A stretch of DNA of 64,000 nucleotides from Ruminococcus flavefaciens ATCC 19208 (GCF_000518765.1 NZ_KI912490.1:186001-250000); one strand, 5' to 3'. Positions 1 through 9,975 are shown, numbered from the stretch's first letter. The notes: a model not told the origin generated them from the sequence alone. Numbers and translations: made by a program.

Positions 1-3000
1 TATTCGTAGCCTGATCGAGCTGTATCTCGCTTATATCAACGATCATGTTTATATCCTTGATAACACAGCCGTTGGATACTTTTACAAGCGGATTTGCACT
101 TTGGTTGGTAATGGTGTATTTGGGCACACCGCCCTCTTTTTCGCCTACAATAACGCCTCTGAAAGCAGTACCTTTACCATTCGTTATACCGCCAAGTCCC
201 AGGAAGCTGTTGCTTCCCAGTGTGATGTTACCGCTTATCTTGTAATAGGCATTTGCAAGGTATTGCTGAACAGCAGTATTCTTCCAGTTTGAAGCACCTG
301 CTACTGTAGATGTTGTTCCAAAAGAGGTACTGCCACTTTCTTTATATTCAGCATGATACCCCGTGCCGCTTTTATCTGTACACCAGCGGTTTCCTGTGGT
401 ATTCTCACTGAGCGTATCAAAATCACTGCTGTTCTTAGGAAGATTGATCAATCCCAGTTCCTTCGTGTCTGCTGATATGAGAAAACTTGAAAGAGCTTCA
501 AGCTGTTCGCCCTTTTTTATCAGATAAGGGTCATTATATGTACCGCAGCCCTCAATAAAATCTGCCGCAATAACGTTTACCTTGATCTCTCTGTAATAGC
601 AGTTGTTAGCGTCCTGAGTGCTATCATAAGCCTGTCCGACATATCTGACAAAGCCTGATGAAAAATCATAAACACTGCCTCGGTTCTCATTGCTCTCAGG
701 GTTTACATAATATCTTGTTTCACCTGAATACCTTTGCTCTTTATCCTCATATTCTGTTGAATTCTTTATCTCCTGACCATATGTAACATTTCTTCCTTTG
801 TTCCAGTCCTGAGCCCATGTGAAATAGTATTCCAGTGTGGCTGTCTGATTGGTATGGATAGATTCAAAGAATATGGCATTGCTGAATATGGAACGGCTTG
901 TTCCGTATGCTGTTGTAAGAGCACTGTTAGCAGTACTGTTTGCAAGAGCCGCAGTTCTTGAATCGAGCTTTATTTCCGAAAACTTTAAAGACAGATCTTT
1001 TCCGCTTGCAGCACCGAATAAGCTCCTTGCTGCAATTGCATCTGTAACGTAGTTTTCAGTGGACAGATTCTGTACTATCAGTTCAACGGAAGGATCAAGC
1101 TCTGAATCTCTCTTGATATTATTGATGAGAAGATAACCGCTGTTATAAGCTGTACCGCCGGTCGTTTCAGGCATGAGGCCAGCAAGCTTGATACCTCCGC
1201 TGCCTGTACATTTCAAGCTTCCCTTCATTGTTCTGCTTATCAGAGCACCGCTGTATCCGAGGCTTGCATTTGTCGTATCTCCTGATGTGCCGTCAAGCTC
1301 AAGAAGAGTTCCTGCAAATTTGAGTTCTCCCGTAATGCTTATTGTCTTACCCTTCGGAAGATCAATGAACAGGCCTGAATTCATAAGATAATGCTGATTT
1401 TGCGGAGTTGTATCATCTGATCCCGAGGTAGTGTCACCGGGATCACGTACATAACTGTCAGTGGTACTGTTAGTGAAAATAGCTTCTCCTGATGACAGGA
1501 AGCCGCTGTAATCAAGTTTAAGCGTGAGTGCACCTATAGTACAATTATCTCCTGTTGCAAGAGGATAGAATGACAGACCTGTCATATCTGCATTACCGCT
1601 TATTACAGCACTGCCTTTAAATGTTGTTCTATTGAACGCATCACGGATATTTGAAGCAGCATAATTGTAAACGCTCCAGAGAAGCAAATTCTCTCCTGCG
1701 TCTGTAGTGCCGCATTTGTCAAGATTATAATAATATCTTGCAAATTTATTAGCATACTTTGTATTTACAAGTGCAGCCGACGAAGCGCTTGTAAGCTTAT
1801 TCTGATATGTGCCAGAGCCTGTAACAGACTGACCATTAACAGTTCCCGATGAAACTCTTGCATTAGCTACGGTTCTGCTGCTATTCATATTTATTGAAAT
1901 AACACCTGCGCCGCCTGTTAATACATTTTCCGCTGAGTAAACTGCCAGTTCATCATAAATACCTATTGAAGAAGGCAGCTGAATACCCTTGCTCGTGGTA
2001 CTGTTCCAGTCTGTCAGCGTATATCCTTTATTAAGCACATCAAGATACAAACCGTCAGTGCCTGAATAAGCTTTGTTTACAAGCATACCGAGAGAAGCAC
2101 TTCCGCCTGACGACATGGAAATATCATTCACAGTAAGCGAATCCACTTCCCATTTGCCCGTTGCATCATACGCCATAACGCCAACGTCCGAGGCCGCAAG
2201 CGTCATTGTACAGTTATTAACGGTAAGTCCTGAAACCGTAACATTTGCATTATACCATGAATGTCCGAGGATACCGCCTGCCTTACTTGTAGCAGGATTA
2301 ACGATCGTGCATGGATCTGCTGAAACGCCTGAAGCCGCAGCAACACCAATATATGTATTATTTATAATAATGTTTTTATTGGTATAAGTTCCGTTTGAAC
2401 TGATATATCCGATAAGACCGCCGATATAGAGTACATTATCTGTGTTGGAAGCTCCTGCCGCAACACCTGTCCTGTCAATATCCATCGTAACTTTACAGGT
2501 ATCGCCTGAGTTGTCTGCAAATCTGATATTGACCTTACTTGATGAAACATTACCTATGGCGCTGCCGCACATAAGGTAATTCTTCAGCTTTCCGCTGAAT
2601 CTGAACTGAGTATTTAATACAGTAGTTCCCTTGATCTCGATCGTGCCATTATCTGTATTATTATCAGCAAAGCCGATCAGTCCGCCAAGATGCTTTCCGA
2701 AAGCAGCAGAACCGCTTGTATCTCTGTCTTCATAATAGTTAACTGTCTGATTTGCAGTAATTCCATCAAGCGCAGTGCTGCCATGAGTACGTGCAGCAAT
2801 ACCGCCTATGCTCATTCCGTTTGCTCCTGCATTGCGGACATAGATATTTCCTGCAAGCTCAAGATCTGATACTGTAGCTGTCTCGCCTTCAGGATTTCCA
2901 TTGCCGATAACAGCAAACAGACCTGTATACTGATGACGATATATCTGACCTACACCCTCATCGCTCGTTACATTAGGAGATGACCCGTCGGATTTCAAGC

Positions 3001-5176
3001 CATAGCTTTCACCTGCTGCAAAAGTAACAGTTTTATTTCCGCCGCTGAGTGTTCCTGTAAATTCACCGACGCTGCCTGTATTCGATGCAGAAATACCTGA
3101 TGCTCCGTCACGCATAAATCCGTTGATACCTGTACCCGAAAGTGCAATATCAGCTGTCAGAGTCAACATACCTGAAAGAAGGTTGGCGCGTTTATTAGCA
3201 TCACCTGATGTAAATTTAAGACATCCGTAATCAGTGCCCTGATTAAGCATTATATTCAGAGCAGTTTTGGCGAAATCAGCAGCAGAACCAATAGAGGTCT
3301 GCGCAGCCGCAACTGTGATATAATGACCGCTGCTAAGGTTTGTGCTGTCAATAATACCTGCTGCTTCTGCATTGCTGCTGCCGAACATTCTTACGACTTC
3401 GCCCCATGTGCCGAGGTCATCTGCGACCGCACCGTTTGAACGCTTGAACGTCCAGTTAGTGTCATTACCGCTGCCCAGTGCATATACAAGTACATTATCA
3501 TTGTCACCAACAAGCTGTCCATAGCTGCTGTTGGTTGATGAATGACCGCCATACGGCTTTGCTGCACTCATATCTGTCGTTCCGCTAAGGCGCAGTACGC
3601 CGTTATTGAACTTTCCGACTACGCCTCCGCCGCAGAAGTCATTTGATGTAAGCTTAAAACTACCGAGATCAACAAACACGCCGCTTTCAGCAGATGTCTC
3701 ACCGATAAGTCCGCCGAAATAAGCATTACCTGTATTTCTCTGAGATGAACCTGCTGCTGTGACAGTTACATTGCTAACCTCAATATACGCGGCAGAATCA
3801 ACGATTCCTACAGCACCTCCGTAAGATGCAAATAACTGCGCTGACTCTGACTTGAATGTGAGGGCGCAGAGCAAAAGCTTATCCGTAAGCTTACTTGCTT
3901 CGTATTTTCCTATAAGTCCGCCGTAACAGCCTGATGTACTTCCGTCTGTACCCGATTTGTGTGCATCAGAGGTATTCGTTCCGGTAAATGTTACGGTATA
4001 TGCGGTTTCATTGGTATCATTTTTGAACACGCCAAATAAACCACCGCTGTAAGTGCCTGTTGCACGTGCGGTTATTCCGTTATAATAAGTTGAAACATCA
4101 AAGCCGACAGTTGTATTTTTATTCAGGTAATAACCGAACAGACCGCCTGCTCCGTTTGTAGCTTTCACGTTACCTGCAACAACTGTAGCGGCAGGCAGAG
4201 TAACAATTGCATCAGATGTTAGTTCACCGATGATACCGCCTGCATTTCCGCCGTCTGATGTTACAGCAGGTGCATAGTTCGAAGGAACAGATGTTATGCT
4301 GAGAGATGCAGTTCCTTCCATAGTGCCGACATAGCCGCCTGCATTTCCGCTTGCAGATGTTATGGAACAATCTGCTGTTCCTGTATAAGCAGAAACAGTC
4401 AGTACAGAACCTGTTGCCATTTTTCCGCAAAGCGCGCCAACATCTTTATTATCAGATGCAGATTTTGATTCTATGGCAGCTGTTGATTCATTATTAAAAC
4501 TAAGTCCAAGATGTGCGTTACTTTCAAGAGTTCCGATCACACCTGAATATGTGAAACCTGTATCTGTCGGAGCAGCAGCCTTTACTTGCCATGAAGCTGT
4601 GCCTGCATTTGCTCCCGTACCCTGATAAACATGCTCAGCCAGCAACGGTGAGCTTTCGCCTTCACCAACGCCCGATATACGCTTTATTTCAAAAACAATA
4701 TTCGTCAAACCTGTATTATTCTTTATAGCAACCGAATCAGTAACATAACTGAAAAACGGTCTGTGCATTTCTAAGGTGAACGTTGCAGATCCAGGAAACT
4801 GAACAGAACCGTTAAACGGATAAGTTGAATTTCCGAGTCCTTTGAAATTCTCATTCAGAGTTCTTCCCTCATCATTTGTAAAAGACAAGATCAGATCATC
4901 ATTCTTATGTGTGTTGGCAAAACTGTCACTTGTACTGTAGTAATAGCAGTAATCAATAAATTTTGTGACAGTCTCAAAGTCTACGCTGCCGTTGGAAAAC
5001 TCTGTATATGTAGGAGTATATCCGGGAACTTCGCCCTCTGCAACAGTATTTATCGTAACGAGATCACTTATAAGTTTCGACAATTCGCCCACAGGTAATA
5101 TATTAGTCATAATTGCTATAGTTGTAATGACACTTATGACCCTATGCCAGATTTTTCTGTTTTTATTCTGTTTCAT
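1..5176 (-). CDS. Giant secreted GLUG-like repeat surface protein (C-terminus beyond window)
   Basis: One uninterrupted minus-strand frame starts at the ATG at 5176-5174, behind GTGGTGAT, and stays open to base 1: at least 1725 codons. The N-terminus is short and basic (MKQNKNRKIW) followed by a hydrophobic stretch, consistent with a signal peptide. The body is Ser/Thr/Asn/Gly-rich. It repeats GGLIGK, GGLIGET, GGLIGFA, GGLIGYI, GGIIGEL, GGLFGYY, GGLFGVF and GGYVGT about every 40-80 residues, which resembles the GLUG motif of bacterial adhesin and IgA-protease-like proteins. I see no dockerin, cohesin or enzyme motif in the visible part. It is the last visible gene of an operon with three membrane-anchored proteins (5223-8233), 46 bp behind the nearest one. 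Inference: a beta-solenoid-like cell-surface or matrix protein. The anchor, if any, lies outside the window. Confidence 0.85.
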   Translation of the reverse strand, partial: MKQNKNRKIWHRVISVITTIAIMTNILPVGELSKLISDLVTINTVAEGEVPGYTPTYTEFSNGSVDFETVTKFIDYCYYYSTSDSFANTHKNDDLILSFTNDEGRTLNENFKGLGNSTYPFNGSVQFPGSATFTLEMHRPFFSYVTDSVAIKNNTGLTNIVFEIKRISGVGEGESSPLLAEHVYQGTGANAGTASWQVKAAAPTDTGFTYSGVIGTLESNAHLGLSFNNESTAAIESKSASDNKDVGALCGKMATGSVLTVSAYTGTADCSITSASGNAGGYVGTMEGTASLSITSVPSNYAPAVTSDGGNAGGIIGELTSDAIVTLPAATVVAGNVKATNGAGGLFGYYLNKNTTVGFDVSTYYNGITARATGTYSGGLFGVFKNDTNETAYTVTFTGTNTSDAHKSGTDGSTSGCYGGLIGKYEASKLTDKLLLCALTFKSESAQLFASYGGAVGIVDSAAYIEVSNVTVTAAGSSQRNTGNAYFGGLIGETSAESGVFVDLGSFKLTSNDFCGGGVVGKFNNGVLRLSGTTDMSAAKPYGGHSSTNSSYGQLVGDNDNVLVYALGSGNDTNWTFKRSNGAVADDLGTWGEVVRMFGSSNAEAAGIIDSTNLSSGHYITVAAAQTSIGSAADFAKTALNIMLNQGTDYGCLKFTSGDANKRANLLSGMLTLTADIALSGTGINGFMRDGASGISASNTGSVGEFTGTLSGGNKTVTFAAGESYGLKSDGSSPNVTSDEGVGQIYRHQYTGLFAVIGNGNPEGETATVSDLELAGNIYVRNAGANGMSIGGIAARTHGSTALDGITANQTVNYYEDRDTSGSAAFGKHLGGLIGFADNNTDNGTIEIKGTTVLNTQFRFSGKLKNYLMCGSAIGNVSSSKVNIRFADNSGDTCKVTMDIDRTGVAAGASNTDNVLYIGGLIGYISSNGTYTNKNIIINNTYIGVAAASGVSADPCTIVNPATSKAGGILGHSWYNANVTVSGLTVNNCTMTLAASDVGVMAYDATGKWEVDSLTVNDISMSSGGSASLGMLVNKAYSGTDGLYLDVLNKGYTLTDWNSTTSKGIQLPSSIGIYDELAVYSAENVLTGGAGVISINMNSSRTVANARVSSGTVNGQSVTGSGTYQNKLTSASSAALVNTKYANKFARYYYNLDKCGTTDAGENLLLWSVYNYAASNIRDAFNRTTFKGSAVISGNADMTGLSFYPLATGDNCTIGALTLKLDYSGFLSSGEAIFTNSTTDSYVRDPGDTTSGSDDTTPQNQHYLMNSGLFIDLPKGKTISITGELKFAGTLLELDGTSGDTTNASLGYSGALISRTMKGSLKCTGSGGIKLAGLMPETTGGTAYNSGYLLINNIKRDSELDPSVELIVQNLSTENYVTDAIAARSLFGAASGKDLSLKFSEIKLDSRTAALANSTANSALTTAYGTSRSIFSNAIFFESIHTNQTATLEYYFTWAQDWNKGRNVTYGQEIKNSTEYEDKEQRYSGETRYYVNPESNENRGSVYDFSSGFVRYVGQAYDSTQDANNCYYREIKVNVIAADFIEGCGTYNDPYLIKKGEQLEALSSFLISADTKELGLINLPKNSSDFDTLSENTTGNRWCTDKSGTGYHAEYKESGSTSFGTTSTVAGASNWKNTAVQQYLANAYYKISGNITLGSNSFLGLGGITNGKGTAFRGVIVGEKEGGVPKYTITNQSANPLVKVSNGCVIKDINMIVDISEIQLDQATN

Positions 5177-5222
5177 ATTATCACCACACTCTGTAATTTC
5201 TGATTAATATGAAGATGCGATA

Positions 5223-6383
5223 TCATGATACCCGATATTCACATCTGATAAAATCTGATGCTTTACTATCACCTGTTAAATGTCGAGCAGGATCTTTCTT
5301 ATATAACTGAAGCTCATATCTGTTTTTAATATCCTTGTCATTGATCTTATTCAGAGAATCGACCTGCAAAGTAACCATTTTCCATCTGTTATTATATGCA
5401 GTCACAGCCTCAGGAGTACCGTCTGTAATTGCATAAGCCGTTCCTGCGATTGAAACAGGCGTGGAATTATCAAAACTGTTTCCTGACAAATCTGAAAAGA
5501 AGAACGGATTGATCTCAAAAACATCGGAATCCCAAAGGATATCAACCTTACCTGCGCCGCTTCCCGATATTACATAATTATAAAAATCATAATCAACCGA
5601 TGCGCAGTTTGATTCCACTAATGAGCCTATCCACGATGAACTTGCCTCAGAGCTTTTAGCTCCGAAAATCCTTGTATAAATCTTGCTCAGAGGAGTATTG
5701 GGTTCTGCCCATACACGAACGTAAAAATCAGGCTGGTCCTTCTCAAGATCAGAAGAAGAAACTGAAACAATATATCTGTCGGTCGATGATACACCTGCTG
5801 CGAGGGTCTCTCCTGAAAAACTAACGATATAATTATTTTCAGCATTCGCAGAAGAAGTAAAATACATTTCACCGCCGCTCAGTACACCTGTTCCATCATC
5901 TTCGGATTTTCTGATGAAATACTGATTATTTACCTTTGAAGTATATTCCGCATATTCCGCTGCCGCTGCTGCTTCTTTTTCTTCTTCTGTTTTTTCTTCA
6001 TCGTCAGCGTATTTTTCGTCGATCTTTTCTTTAAGACCATTCATGTTATAGTATTCACCGTCTGAATACTTGACCTGTAGTTCAGCAAACAGAGCATATG
6101 TTATTTGCGAAGGATTATACGACAGTGATTTTTCCTGATCGTAATTACACACTGTAATTTCAAATGTATTTGTTGATGACAGTGCACGGCTTGAAATATC
6201 CTTTCTCATACAGTTTGACGAGAAAAGCTCTCCCGGTGCAGAAGTAGTCGATACAACACGCTTTACAGAAGAAACTTCCTTATACACGGCGTAGGTCACA
6301 TAAGATGCAGTCGATAATAACAGGACGCTGATAAACCATATCCGAGTCCAGTTTTTCTTCAGACCGGCAAGTATTTTATTCAT
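5223..6383 (-). CDS. Membrane-anchored extracellular protein of the WF/GLUG operon
   Basis: 386 residues from the ATG at 6383, preferred over a GTG nine bases upstream because GAGGTG lies at proper spacing. A basic N-terminus (MNKILAGLKKNWTR) leads into one hydrophobic segment (about residues 15-35). A long extracellular region follows, including an acidic/Ala-rich coiled stretch (EEKTEEEKEAAAAAEYAEY) near residue 135. Unlike its two upstream neighbours it lacks the WF signature after the hydrophobic segment. I do not recognise a family. Spacing in the operon is tight: 18 bp after the upstream gene and 46 bp before the giant GLUG protein. It is probably a minor component or assembly factor of the same surface structure; that is inference. 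Confidence 0.85.
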   Translation of the reverse strand: MNKILAGLKKNWTRIWFISVLLLSTASYVTYAVYKEVSSVKRVVSTTSAPGELFSSNCMRKDISSRALSSTNTFEITVCNYDQEKSLSYNPSQITYALFAELQVKYSDGEYYNMNGLKEKIDEKYADDEEKTEEEKEAAAAAEYAEYTSKVNNQYFIRKSEDDGTGVLSGGEMYFTSSANAENNYIVSFSGETLAAGVSSTDRYIVSVSSSDLEKDQPDFYVRVWAEPNTPLSKIYTRIFGAKSSEASSSWIGSLVESNCASVDYDFYNYVISGSGAGKVDILWDSDVFEINPFFFSDLSGNSFDNSTPVSIAGTAYAITDGTPEAVTAYNNRWKMVTLQVDSLNKINDKDIKNRYELQLYKKDPARHLTGDSKASDFIRCEYRVS

Positions 6384-6401
6384 GACCTTCACCTCTTTTC
6401 A

Positions 6402-7190
6402 TTATACAGTAGTTCTGCTTGCTGTTATATATATAATATCTGTCTCTTTATTGTTTTCCGCTTTATTCCAGTTCTCAAAACTTGTACCTTCTGTTTCGTC
6501 CCAGCCTAATTCCAGAATAAAATAATCGTGATCATTGTTAGGATCATTCGAAGGAGTGATAGGGTCCGCAGTCTGCAAGTACAGCGGAACTGCGTACATC
6601 TCGGGAGTATCGGGAGTTGCGCCGGTATCATTATAGGTATTGCTGTAATGAGTATCCGTCATGCTTGCAAGAACTCTTCCGTAAGCAGAAGTGCTTGCAG
6701 CATTGGCATTCAGAGTTGTAAGCGTCAAAGCCGTACCGCTTTTCTGATAATATGTCTTGTCATTCGGATCGTCCAACGGATGATATTCCACTATTCCGTC
6801 ACCGGCAGCACTAACTTTGGTTGCACGATAAAGAGAATATGTAAAAGGAATATTCGTAGTATGAGCAAGCTGCAATTTATACGGTATCTTATAATCTCCT
6901 GCATTGACACTAAACACATAACACTTTGTCGGATCATCCTCATTCTCTACCATCTTCTCAATATCAATATCGCTCAGATCAAAGTTTATGATCTGATCAT
7001 AATTACCTGCTCTGATATCAAGATTGTCAGGCTGTTTTATCATTGTCATGGTCTCAAGCTCGTTTGCGCTTCTGAACCATGCAAATACAGGAGTTCCGAG
7101 GAAAAGCGAAACCGTAAGGACAGATGCAAGCACTATTTCTATCCACTGAATTATTGTCAGTTCCTTAATGAATTTAGACAGCTTTTTCAC
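6402..7190 (-). CDS. Secreted WF-type protein, pilin/TasA-like signal (operon gene 2)
   Basis: 262 residues starting at a GTG (7190) behind GGGGGGTGATGTAA, 5 bp after the upstream stop. The N-terminus has about 17 mixed residues, then a hydrophobic helix ending in FLGTPVFAWFRSANE. This AWF end resembles the TYAWF signal peptides of TasA/camelysin-like and SipW-dependent exported proteins in Firmicutes. The rest is a probable beta-rich extracellular domain with no motif I recognise. Its place between two other single-helix exported proteins suggests the three form one surface complex or fibre, which is inference. Confidence 0.8.
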   Translation of the reverse strand: MKKLSKFIKELTIIQWIEIVLASVLTVSLFLGTPVFAWFRSANELETMTMIKQPDNLDIRAGNYDQIINFDLSDIDIEKMVENEDDPTKCYVFSVNAGDYKIPYKLQLAHTTNIPFTYSLYRATKVSAAGDGIVEYHPLDDPNDKTYYQKSGTALTLTTLNANAASTSAYGRVLASMTDTHYSNTYNDTGATPDTPEMYAVPLYLQTADPITPSNDPNNDHDYFILELGWDETEGTSFENWNKAENNKETDIIYITASRTTV

Positions 7191-7195
7191 TTACA

Positions 7196-8233
7196 TCACC
7201 CCCCACCTGTATTATCTTCCGAAACGGAAAGCTTCAGGAGAATATAGTTCAAACGAATACCGATATCATTGTCCGCCTGATCATAACAGTCACCATAGTT
7301 ACTGTAATCATTCACAATCATAGTCTCGTTCAGCACAGTCGAACGGCTGACACCTTTAAGGTAATAATCAGGGAAAGCAATAATATTATTTACGATCTTC
7401 TGATAATCGGACAATGTCTCCTGACCCGAAGCCACCTTGCTTGTAAAAGGAGTTATAGAAACATCGCTGCAGCTGCTTGCGTCAACAAGTGTACTCAGAG
7501 TCTTTGGCCAGACCCAATAGATAGTTACAGCTGTCCGCGTCCCCGCGCCGTCAAATCTCTTATTGCCTGTAAGTCTAAGCATATCGTCATCTGAAAGAAT
7601 AGGATCGCTGTAGATATAATTCGGAGATGTGCCCGATCGGTTTCCAAATAAAAGAATATGTCCATTCAGATATTTTTCAAGATCTGCATTCTCCGGACTG
7701 TCAGCAAGAGAGGTCATTGTAGCTGTCCCTCCGCTTTCAGAATAAATATATCCTATTACTTCAAATTTAAATTTCAGATAAATAGTTGCAACCTTAGGAG
7801 TGACATAGAAGGTTATCATTCCGTACGATCCCGGCTTTATACCTGCATCGGGTTCGCTGAAATTATCCATTTTTGCCGTAGATGTCATATTCCAGACGAT
7901 TGCAGAAGAATTGGTCTGCTCACGAACTATTTGCAGCTGATCGCTGTATATTCCCGGGCTTCCGCCCTCAGACTGAGATTTTACAGATATTTCGTACCTG
8001 TCTGTTCCGACGACTACATTCATACCCGAGCCCGCTACATTCCGATTTTGAGTAAACCAGCCCAGCGAACCTATAATAATGACGATCAGCAGAAAAATTC
8101 CGATAATTATAAACTTAAGCAATGATTTTTTCCGATTTTTCTCGAGCTCCTTCTGTCTATCGTTCTGCGGAGGGCTATGTGAAGCAGACTGAGGCAATTC
8201 ACCTATTTTCATATTAAGATCGTTCTCATTCAT
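7196..8233 (-). CDS. Membrane-anchored WF-type exported protein (operon gene 1)
   Basis: 345 residues from the ATG at 8233. A GTG nine bases upstream is possible, but GGAGGTG places the ribosome at this ATG. The first ~40 residues are hydrophilic and cytoplasmic (SHSPPQNDRQKELEKNRKK). One transmembrane helix (about 40-62) then ends in GSLGWFTQNRNVAGSGMNV, the same WFxxN signature as the protein at 8673-9878. The extracellular part is beta-rich and unrecognised. The long cytoplasmic tail suggests it stays in the membrane rather than being cleaved, so it may be a base or anchor for the structure; inference. It is the first gene of the operon, with its own promoter at 8307-8336. Confidence 0.82.
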   Translation of the reverse strand: MNENDLNMKIGELPQSASHSPPQNDRQKELEKNRKKSLLKFIIIGIFLLIVIIIGSLGWFTQNRNVAGSGMNVVVGTDRYEISVKSQSEGGSPGIYSDQLQIVREQTNSSAIVWNMTSTAKMDNFSEPDAGIKPGSYGMITFYVTPKVATIYLKFKFEVIGYIYSESGGTATMTSLADSPENADLEKYLNGHILLFGNRSGTSPNYIYSDPILSDDDMLRLTGNKRFDGAGTRTAVTIYWVWPKTLSTLVDASSCSDVSITPFTSKVASGQETLSDYQKIVNNIIAFPDYYLKGVSRSTVLNETMIVNDYSNYGDCYDQADNDIGIRLNYILLKLSVSEDNTGGG

Positions 8234-8306
8234 CCGCTTCACCTCCGTGTGTGTTATATTTACAAAAGGGCATAGCTATGGCATTAGTGCACAGTAGCTC
8301 TACTTT

Positions 8307-8336
8307 ATTATATCATTTTTATATATCCTATTTCAA
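8307..8336 (-). promoter_or_regulatory. Promoter of the WF/GLUG operon
   Basis: On the minus strand, TTGAAA (8336-8331) and TATAAT (8312-8307) are separated by 18 bp. Transcription would start about 65 bp before the first gene's start codon. Confidence 0.7.
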
Positions 8337-8441
8337 TGTGCATAATGGCTAATAATAGCGTTTACTATTTGTAATAAATGTGCATACAAAAATGTATAAC
8401 AAGCGTCTTTTATTACAAGTCGTATATTTGCGAATGCAAAT

Positions 8442-8473
8442 AACGAACCCCTCCGTGCTCAGAGGGGTTCGTT
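8442..8473. terminator. Strong GC-rich hairpin, probable terminator
   Basis: A perfect 12-bp stem AACGAACCCCTC/GAGGGGTTCGTT has an 8-nt loop. It lies 200 bp behind the stop codon of the WF protein at 8673-9878 and upstream of the next operon's promoter. The T-tract is weak on both strands, so it may end transcription inefficiently or protect the 3' end of the upstream mRNA. Confidence 0.55.
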
Positions 8474-8672
8474 ACGTTATAGAGGTATTTATGAGCCTAT
8501 GATGAATCTTTCTTGTTAACCGCCCGCCAGACTGTTGCCTGTCGGGGAAAAGTATTCGAGTAGGCTTAAAAAACCTTATATGGAGGAATGATCATGAAAG
8601 CTTTTTTATGTAGAGCTTAGGGAGGAGCTCTTAGCAATTAATTGTTAGGAATTAGTTTTTATTGGTTAGTGA
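8474..8672. other. Structured gene-free stretch behind the WF protein gene
   Basis: No gene of credible length. AGCCTA (about 8499) and TAGGCT (about 8564) can close a helix around a CCCG...CGGG element. A second hairpin pairs TAGAGCT with AGCTCTTA near 8610-8635. On the plus strand a perfect GGAGGA precedes an 8-codon ORF at 8594-8620 (ATG AAA GCT ... TAG). Because this is the 3' untranslated region of a strongly promoted gene, the folds may matter for mRNA stability. I cannot match it to a known RNA class. Confidence 0.35.
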
Positions 8673-9878
8673 TTAAGAACCAGATGGAAGTGTACACTGA
8701 TTAGTTACATCTATCACATTGTGGTTGGTATTAACAACCTTATAAATCTTTGAATTTGAAGTGATAGTAGTATCTGGAGTATAGATATCAGCGCCATCAA
8801 GCTGAACGCTAATCTTGTAATAAGCTATACCGTCAATAGTAACAGTATCAGCAGTTGCTGTAGATACAGTTGCAGATGCGAGATTTGCCTTAGCTGTAGG
8901 AGCAGAAGTAGTAAGCTTTGTTACAGCCGTTGTTGTTCCGTCCATTACAATATCAAGGCTAAGAGCCCAGTTATCTGTTACTGTATTAAACACAGTGTTG
9001 TTACAATTTTCATCTTCGCCCTCAAGCCACAGTCTTACAACAACCTTGAAATAAGATGTAGTGCTTGCAGTTGCTGAGCCGATAGTAGCAGATGAATTGT
9101 AATTGGAAATCTCCGTTGGAGCAGTATTACCACTTATAGCCTTACCGTCTGAAAAATAGTAAGAACCTGTGTTACCAGTCTCACTACTAAGGATTGTTTT
9201 AAGAGTTCCTACTGTTCCAGCAGGTGCATCTGATGTTATATCTTCAGCGAAGATAGCTGCTCTGAAAGCATGAAGTGTGTCTGTAGTACCAGGCTTACCA
9301 GAAGTTAAGCTAATATCTTTAACAACAATGTCCTTAGCTGAATTAGTCGTGTTATTTGCCTTAATTTGAAATACATAATCAATATAACCATAAGCAACAT
9401 TAGCTGTTGTTATTGATCCTGTTATTCCATAATTGGATTGGAACCCAGCATCATAATTGGTTTTGAAATTCACTCTTCCACCAAGATTATTAGCCAACTC
9501 AATTGATTCATTATAAGCAGTGTAAGCATCTGTTAAAGCATCACCACTACCACCTACATTATAAGTATCTGTGTACCAGAAAGATGTTCCATTTACAGTT
9601 GATACTGGTTCAAGAAGCGCGTTCATAACATCAATATCGGAAGTCTTGAACAGGTTATCAGCTTTCTTAGCTGTGCTTCCCAATTCATCCTGTGCAACAA
9701 GAAGGTTGTCACCAACCTGGGTTCTAACTTCCATACCCGTTACAGTAACTTCCTTATTCATGGTAAACCACGCGTAGGTTGAAGTTGCAAGCATTGAAGC
9801 TGATATAGCCAGCATTCCGGCAGCCGGTAATAGCTTTCTCGCTGTGCTTTTCTTTTTCATATTTTCTTTTTTCATCAT
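8673..9878 (-). CDS. Secreted TasA/camelysin-like WF protein, probable major fibre or pilin-like subunit
   Basis: 401 residues. The N-terminus has a Lys-rich start, then LLPAAGMLAISASMLATSTYAWFTMNKEVTV. The TYAWFTMN end is typical of exported Clostridia proteins related to the SipW-dependent TasA/camelysin group. The mature part is Thr/Ser/Asn/Ala-rich, nearly free of Cys and beta-prone, as expected for an abundant surface subunit. It is monocistronic with a perfect promoter (TTGACA-17-TATAAT at 9976-10004), an ~85-nt leader and AAAGGAAAATGACCT before the start. Other Met codons lie at residues 2 and 7. The downstream operon carries two more WF-type proteins, so this is likely the main subunit and they the minor ones; inference. 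No SipW-type peptidase is visible in the window. Confidence 0.82.
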   Translation of the reverse strand: MMKKENMKKKSTARKLLPAAGMLAISASMLATSTYAWFTMNKEVTVTGMEVRTQVGDNLLVAQDELGSTAKKADNLFKTSDIDVMNALLEPVSTVNGTSFWYTDTYNVGGSGDALTDAYTAYNESIELANNLGGRVNFKTNYDAGFQSNYGITGSITTANVAYGYIDYVFQIKANNTTNSAKDIVVKDISLTSGKPGTTDTLHAFRAAIFAEDITSDAPAGTVGTLKTILSSETGNTGSYYFSDGKAISGNTAPTEISNYNSSATIGSATASTTSYFKVVVRLWLEGEDENCNNTVFNTVTDNWALSLDIVMDGTTTAVTKLTTSAPTAKANLASATVSTATADTVTIDGIAYYKISVQLDGADIYTPDTTITSNSKIYKVVNTNHNVIDVTNQCTLPSGS

Positions 9879-9975
9879 AGGTCATTTTCCTTTCATAATA
9901 TATTTACCGAATTAACGGCTCGGCTGCCTCATACCCCTTAAGGTTTTGTGGTTTATACTTTTTGTTTACAATCAC

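Noticed and set aside
6528-7247. A 239-codon plus-strand frame opposite two WF-operon genes
   Set aside because: Composition is Cys/Ile/Arg-rich nonsense with no start signal. The minus-strand genes have proper starts, overlaps and signal peptides.
9905-9970. c-di-GMP (GEMM-type) riboswitch in the WF gene leader
   Set aside because: The GGCAGCCGAGCC piece is suggestive, but the GGCAAACC and GACGCAAAGCC core is absent and the leader is too short.
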